Positions 61,873 through 64,000 of a stretch of DNA of 64,000 nt are shown here, one piece after another. The notes below the pieces were generated by a model. It ran no database searches and was not told where the DNA came from. It saw only the letters and a program-made list of their open reading frames with translations. The DNA comes from an uncultured Elusimicrobiales bacterium. Its GTDB lineage: Bacteria; Elusimicrobiota; Elusimicrobia; Elusimicrobiales; Elusimicrobiaceae. The DNA lies in contig CALVGG010000001.1 of assembly GCA_944327085.1 (NCBI GenBank), positions 62,001 through 126,000 on the forward strand, written 5' to 3'. The stretch's first letter is position 1. Each line of letters begins with the position of its first letter. The position numbers and the translations under genes were made by a program.

Positions 61873-62564
61873 AAATTTATTCCGACCCGCGCCTGCTCTC
61901 TTTAGGCATTGTCCACGGCACTGTTTCCCGCCAGGCGGGAAACATGCGCGAGCGCGCCAACCAAGACGCCCTTTTTAAACAATTAAACATCCCTACGGAT
62001 AAAATACTCCGTCTCCACCAAGTGCACAGCGCAGACCTGGTAACTATTTTAAACGAACAAGCCGCCCAAGCCCAGCAGGCCCAAAACCCGCTTACCCAGG
62101 CGGACGGGTGGATTATCAGCCCCCAAGGCTGGGGTGCCAGCGTGCTGACGGCGGACTGTGTGCCCCTGTTTTTATGGGACGAAACCGCCCATTTAACCGC
62201 CCTGGTGCACGCCGGCTGGCGCGGGGTGGCGCAAGGGCTGCCCCAAAAAACCGCCCGCCAAATGCGCCAACTGGGCGCCCAAGGCAAAATTTGCGCTTAC
62301 CTGGGGCCGCATATACAAAAATGCTGTTTTGAAGTACAGGAAGACACCGCCTGCCAGTTTGACGCGGGGTGCGTCATCCGCCAAAACGGCAAAATATTTG
62401 TGGACTTAACCCAAGACATTATCCGCCAGCTTTCCTTAGAAGGCGTAAAGGAACAAGACGTATACGCCCCCCAATGGTGCACCTGCGGCAATAAAGAGCA
62501 GTTCTTTTCCTACCGGCGGGACCACCAACGCGACGTGCAAATTTCCTTTATCTACAAACCCTAA
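61869..62564 (+). CDS. pgeF: Peptidoglycan editing factor PgeF (YfiH/laccase-domain family)
   Basis: 231 residues. Cys/His metal-site motifs of the family: RLHQVHSAD, VLTADCVPLFLW, LVHAGWRGVAQGL, YLGPHIQKCCFEV and a C-terminal CTCGNKEQFFSYRRD. Members have been described as removing wrongly added L-Ser from UDP-MurNAc, and as purine nucleoside phosphorylase/adenosine deaminases. The murI overlap favours the cell-wall role here (inference). Confidence 0.9.
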   Translation: MKIYSDPRLLSLGIVHGTVSRQAGNMRERANQDALFKQLNIPTDKILRLHQVHSADLVTILNEQAAQAQQAQNPLTQADGWIISPQGWGASVLTADCVPLFLWDETAHLTALVHAGWRGVAQGLPQKTARQMRQLGAQGKICAYLGPHIQKCCFEVQEDTACQFDAGCVIRQNGKIFVDLTQDIIRQLSLEGVKEQDVYAPQWCTCGNKEQFFSYRRDHQRDVQISFIYKP

Positions 62565-62597
62565 ACACCGTATATAGATGCCAAGTATTAAAACAAG

Positions 62598-62625
62598 AAC
62601 GGCCTCCCTTGTGGGGAGGCCGTTT
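62598..62625 (+). terminator. Terminator after pgeF
   Basis: 11-bp stem AACGGCCTCCC / GGGAGGCCGTT with a 5-base loop, then TCCTCTTT. The T-tract is poor. Confidence 0.65.
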
Positions 62626-62669
62626 CCTCTTTGCGTTAGCTAGAGCAAGGAGGTCTCGTAAAGGTTACT

Positions 62670-63947
62670 CTAAGGCTGATAAGCCATTACAACCCCACCG
62701 TCACAAAGACCCGTCGGGGGATTCGGCCCATAACAGCCAATTCTTTCACACTGACTCTGCGGACAATTGGGCTCAAAAGAGGCCGGAAAATCCGAGCAAT
62801 AACACACATTTTCACAAGACTTTCTTCCATCAGAATGGAAAGTCCAAGGTTGAGATCCTGCCGGACATTGACAAGTATTCCACTGGCAAGAAGAATTACA
62901 GGTTTTGCTTTGTCCGGTAAAGGCACACCCCTCTTGAGAAGTAGTTCCAGGGACACATACCCCCTGCCCAGTACAAGACCAATCTCCCCACTGGCCATCC
63001 GTTCCACATGTACGAGTTTGCTTACCGCAATTACCGCAGGCAGATCCCGTTTGGGTTTCCCCTGGAGTGCATTCCATGGTAGGGCATTCTTTATCCCACT
63101 CACCGGCCGTCCATACATTATTTACACAGCTGTAAGTTTTGGTACGTACTGTCTTCCCGTCCGAACACGTTTCAGTTATGTTCGCCGGTTTAGCCGGGCA
63201 AGATGGAAAGGGCTTTTGTGCCCATTGATAATTGGTGCTGGCATCACAATAATACGGAGCTGTTACCACGCCGCATTCGCACTGTTTGGTGGCATCGGCC
63301 GGCTGATTACCCGTACACTGCGGTTTAGGAGTACATTCTTCCACCGTTTTGGAACAGGTACCAAGCACATTGGTCCATTTCCCGCCTACGCATTTCTGCG
63401 TGGTTTGTGTGCCACACCCGTTGCAAGACTGGCTTCCTTGCACGGCTCCGTCCGTACATTCAGGCGTTTCCTCTGGTTCCGTCCCGGGCGGGGTTACTTC
63501 CCCTTCCGTACCCGCACAGGCAGACTCCGGAAAGCTTAAGCCGGCGCAATCCGGGTAGTTTTTGTTTAACTTCTTGCACCCTTCACCCGTGCAGCAGTAG
63601 CTGCCGTCTTCGTAAGACAAAATTTTAAGCGTATAGTCCCCGCTGTTGCTCTTGGCCGAGATACCCTGAGGCTGCAAGCTATACGTGTAGTTTTTGGTAT
63701 TGTCAGACGCAATCACATCAGACAAACTGTCAAAGTTGGTCGTGTAATTTTGGTCTAATGTGCAGCGTCTTTCCTGTTCCGTTCTAACCGCGGACATCAT
63801 CTCTTCCGCTTCCGTTACTTTGCGGTTTTCTATCACGCGGTTGAATTTGGGCAATGTAACGGCGGATAATACACCAATTACAATTACCACAATTAACAAC
63901 TCTGTAAGCGTAAAAGCACGCTTATTTGCGGTTTTTGTTTTATTCAC
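62670..63947 (-). CDS. Type IV pilin-like protein fused to a long cysteine-rich repeat region
   Basis: 425 residues, GTG start preceded by GGGAGGGG. The leader MNKTKTANKRA is followed by FTLTELLIVVIVIGVLSAV: Phe+1 and Glu+5 are kept, but Ala rather than Gly precedes the cleavage site. A pilin-type head (to about 130) is followed by a Pro/Thr/Glu linker (about 150-165) and then about 260 residues with roughly 38 cysteines in the whole protein. Repeated C-x-x-C-G-x-Q-T-x-x-C and G-x-W-x-x-W-x-C patterns recall thrombospondin/EGF-like or myxobacterial Cys modules. Probably a tip or adhesin subunit (inference). Confidence 0.78.
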   Translation of the reverse strand: MNKTKTANKRAFTLTELLIVVIVIGVLSAVTLPKFNRVIENRKVTEAEEMMSAVRTEQERRCTLDQNYTTNFDSLSDVIASDNTKNYTYSLQPQGISAKSNSGDYTLKILSYEDGSYCCTGEGCKKLNKNYPDCAGLSFPESACAGTEGEVTPPGTEPEETPECTDGAVQGSQSCNGCGTQTTQKCVGGKWTNVLGTCSKTVEECTPKPQCTGNQPADATKQCECGVVTAPYYCDASTNYQWAQKPFPSCPAKPANITETCSDGKTVRTKTYSCVNNVWTAGEWDKECPTMECTPGETQTGSACGNCGKQTRTCGTDGQWGDWSCTGQGVCVPGTTSQEGCAFTGQSKTCNSSCQWNTCQCPAGSQPWTFHSDGRKSCENVCYCSDFPASFEPNCPQSQCERIGCYGPNPPTGLCDGGVVMAYQP

Positions 63948-63985
63948 AATCCCCTCCCTACAATATAATCAAAAACCTTTATATC

Positions 63986-63997
63986 AAAAAAAAAAAA
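63986..63997. repeat. A12 homopolymer upstream of the Cys-rich pilin
   Basis: Twelve A residues in the context TATC-A12-CAA, identical to the element at 38694-38712 in front of another pilin gene. The window ends 3 bases later. Confidence 0.55.
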
Positions 63998-64000
63998 CAA

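Overview
The window is one stretch of a bacterial chromosome. Coding regions have moderate GC, while intergenic spacers are short and AT-rich. Genes on both strands are tightly packed and many start with ATGA or TAATG overlaps. The cell is a diderm: the window carries Kdo phosphate phosphatase (kdsC, partial), the LPS-export parts LptE, LptF and LptG, outer-membrane beta-barrels and phosphatidylethanolamine synthesis (psd-pssA). It has type IV pili (pilT and three very different pilin-like genes) and a ComF competence protein. The gene mix, with several unlike type IV pilins, buk-ptb fermentation genes and an AGCS amino-acid symporter, suggests a host- or gut-associated Elusimicrobiota-like organism. 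That placement is inference; no rRNA is present to prove it.

Layout. 1-6.5 kb: kdsC, clpC-recA, a GT39-type membrane glycosyltransferase coupled to xerD. 6.5-13.4 kb: a pilin with a Pro-Glu linker, the leuS-lptE-holA operon (same order as in enterobacteria), an 8-strand-type outer-membrane protein with a perfect palindrome in its promoter, rpsT. 13.5-22 kb: uvrC lacking its C-terminal HhH domain, two secreted proteins that look like diverged paralogues, pilT with a large GYF-like/disordered membrane protein, gltX. 22-35 kb: metallophosphoesterase and NagZ-like GH3, DedA, a nucleoside-type MFS carrier, yajQ, a TPR protein, cysteine desulfidase family protein with radC, then lpdA-trmJ-buk-ptb. 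35-38 kb: M23 peptidase, a tandem duplicate pair of P-loop NTPases, a SEC-C protein, a second pilin. 38.7-49.4 kb: comF, a 1819-residue SprA/Sov-like outer-membrane protein, and an operon of four secreted trypsin-fold proteases. 49.5-64 kb: lptFG, a lone receiver domain and phosphohexomutase, tmRNA, NYN protein, tRNA-Leu(UAA), psd-pssA, CorA, AGCS carrier, nucleoside phosphorylase family protein, a periplasmic-TPR/cytoplasmic Ser/Thr kinase, murI-pgeF, and a pilin fused to a long cysteine-rich region.

The most unusual block is 39.5-49.4 kb. All four tandem secreted proteases keep the chymotrypsin-fold His and Asp at a constant 39-residue spacing, but carry Cys where Ser should be (GxCG[GSA]P), as in viral 3C proteases. 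They share a C-terminal domain and sit directly upstream of a protein that resembles SprA, the type IX secretion translocon. A second broad observation is a promoter type, an extended -10 (often TGnTAAAAT) placed 6 nt before the start codon. It implies leaderless mRNAs for several genes, including leuS, uvrC, lptF, dedA, the kinase and the protease operon.
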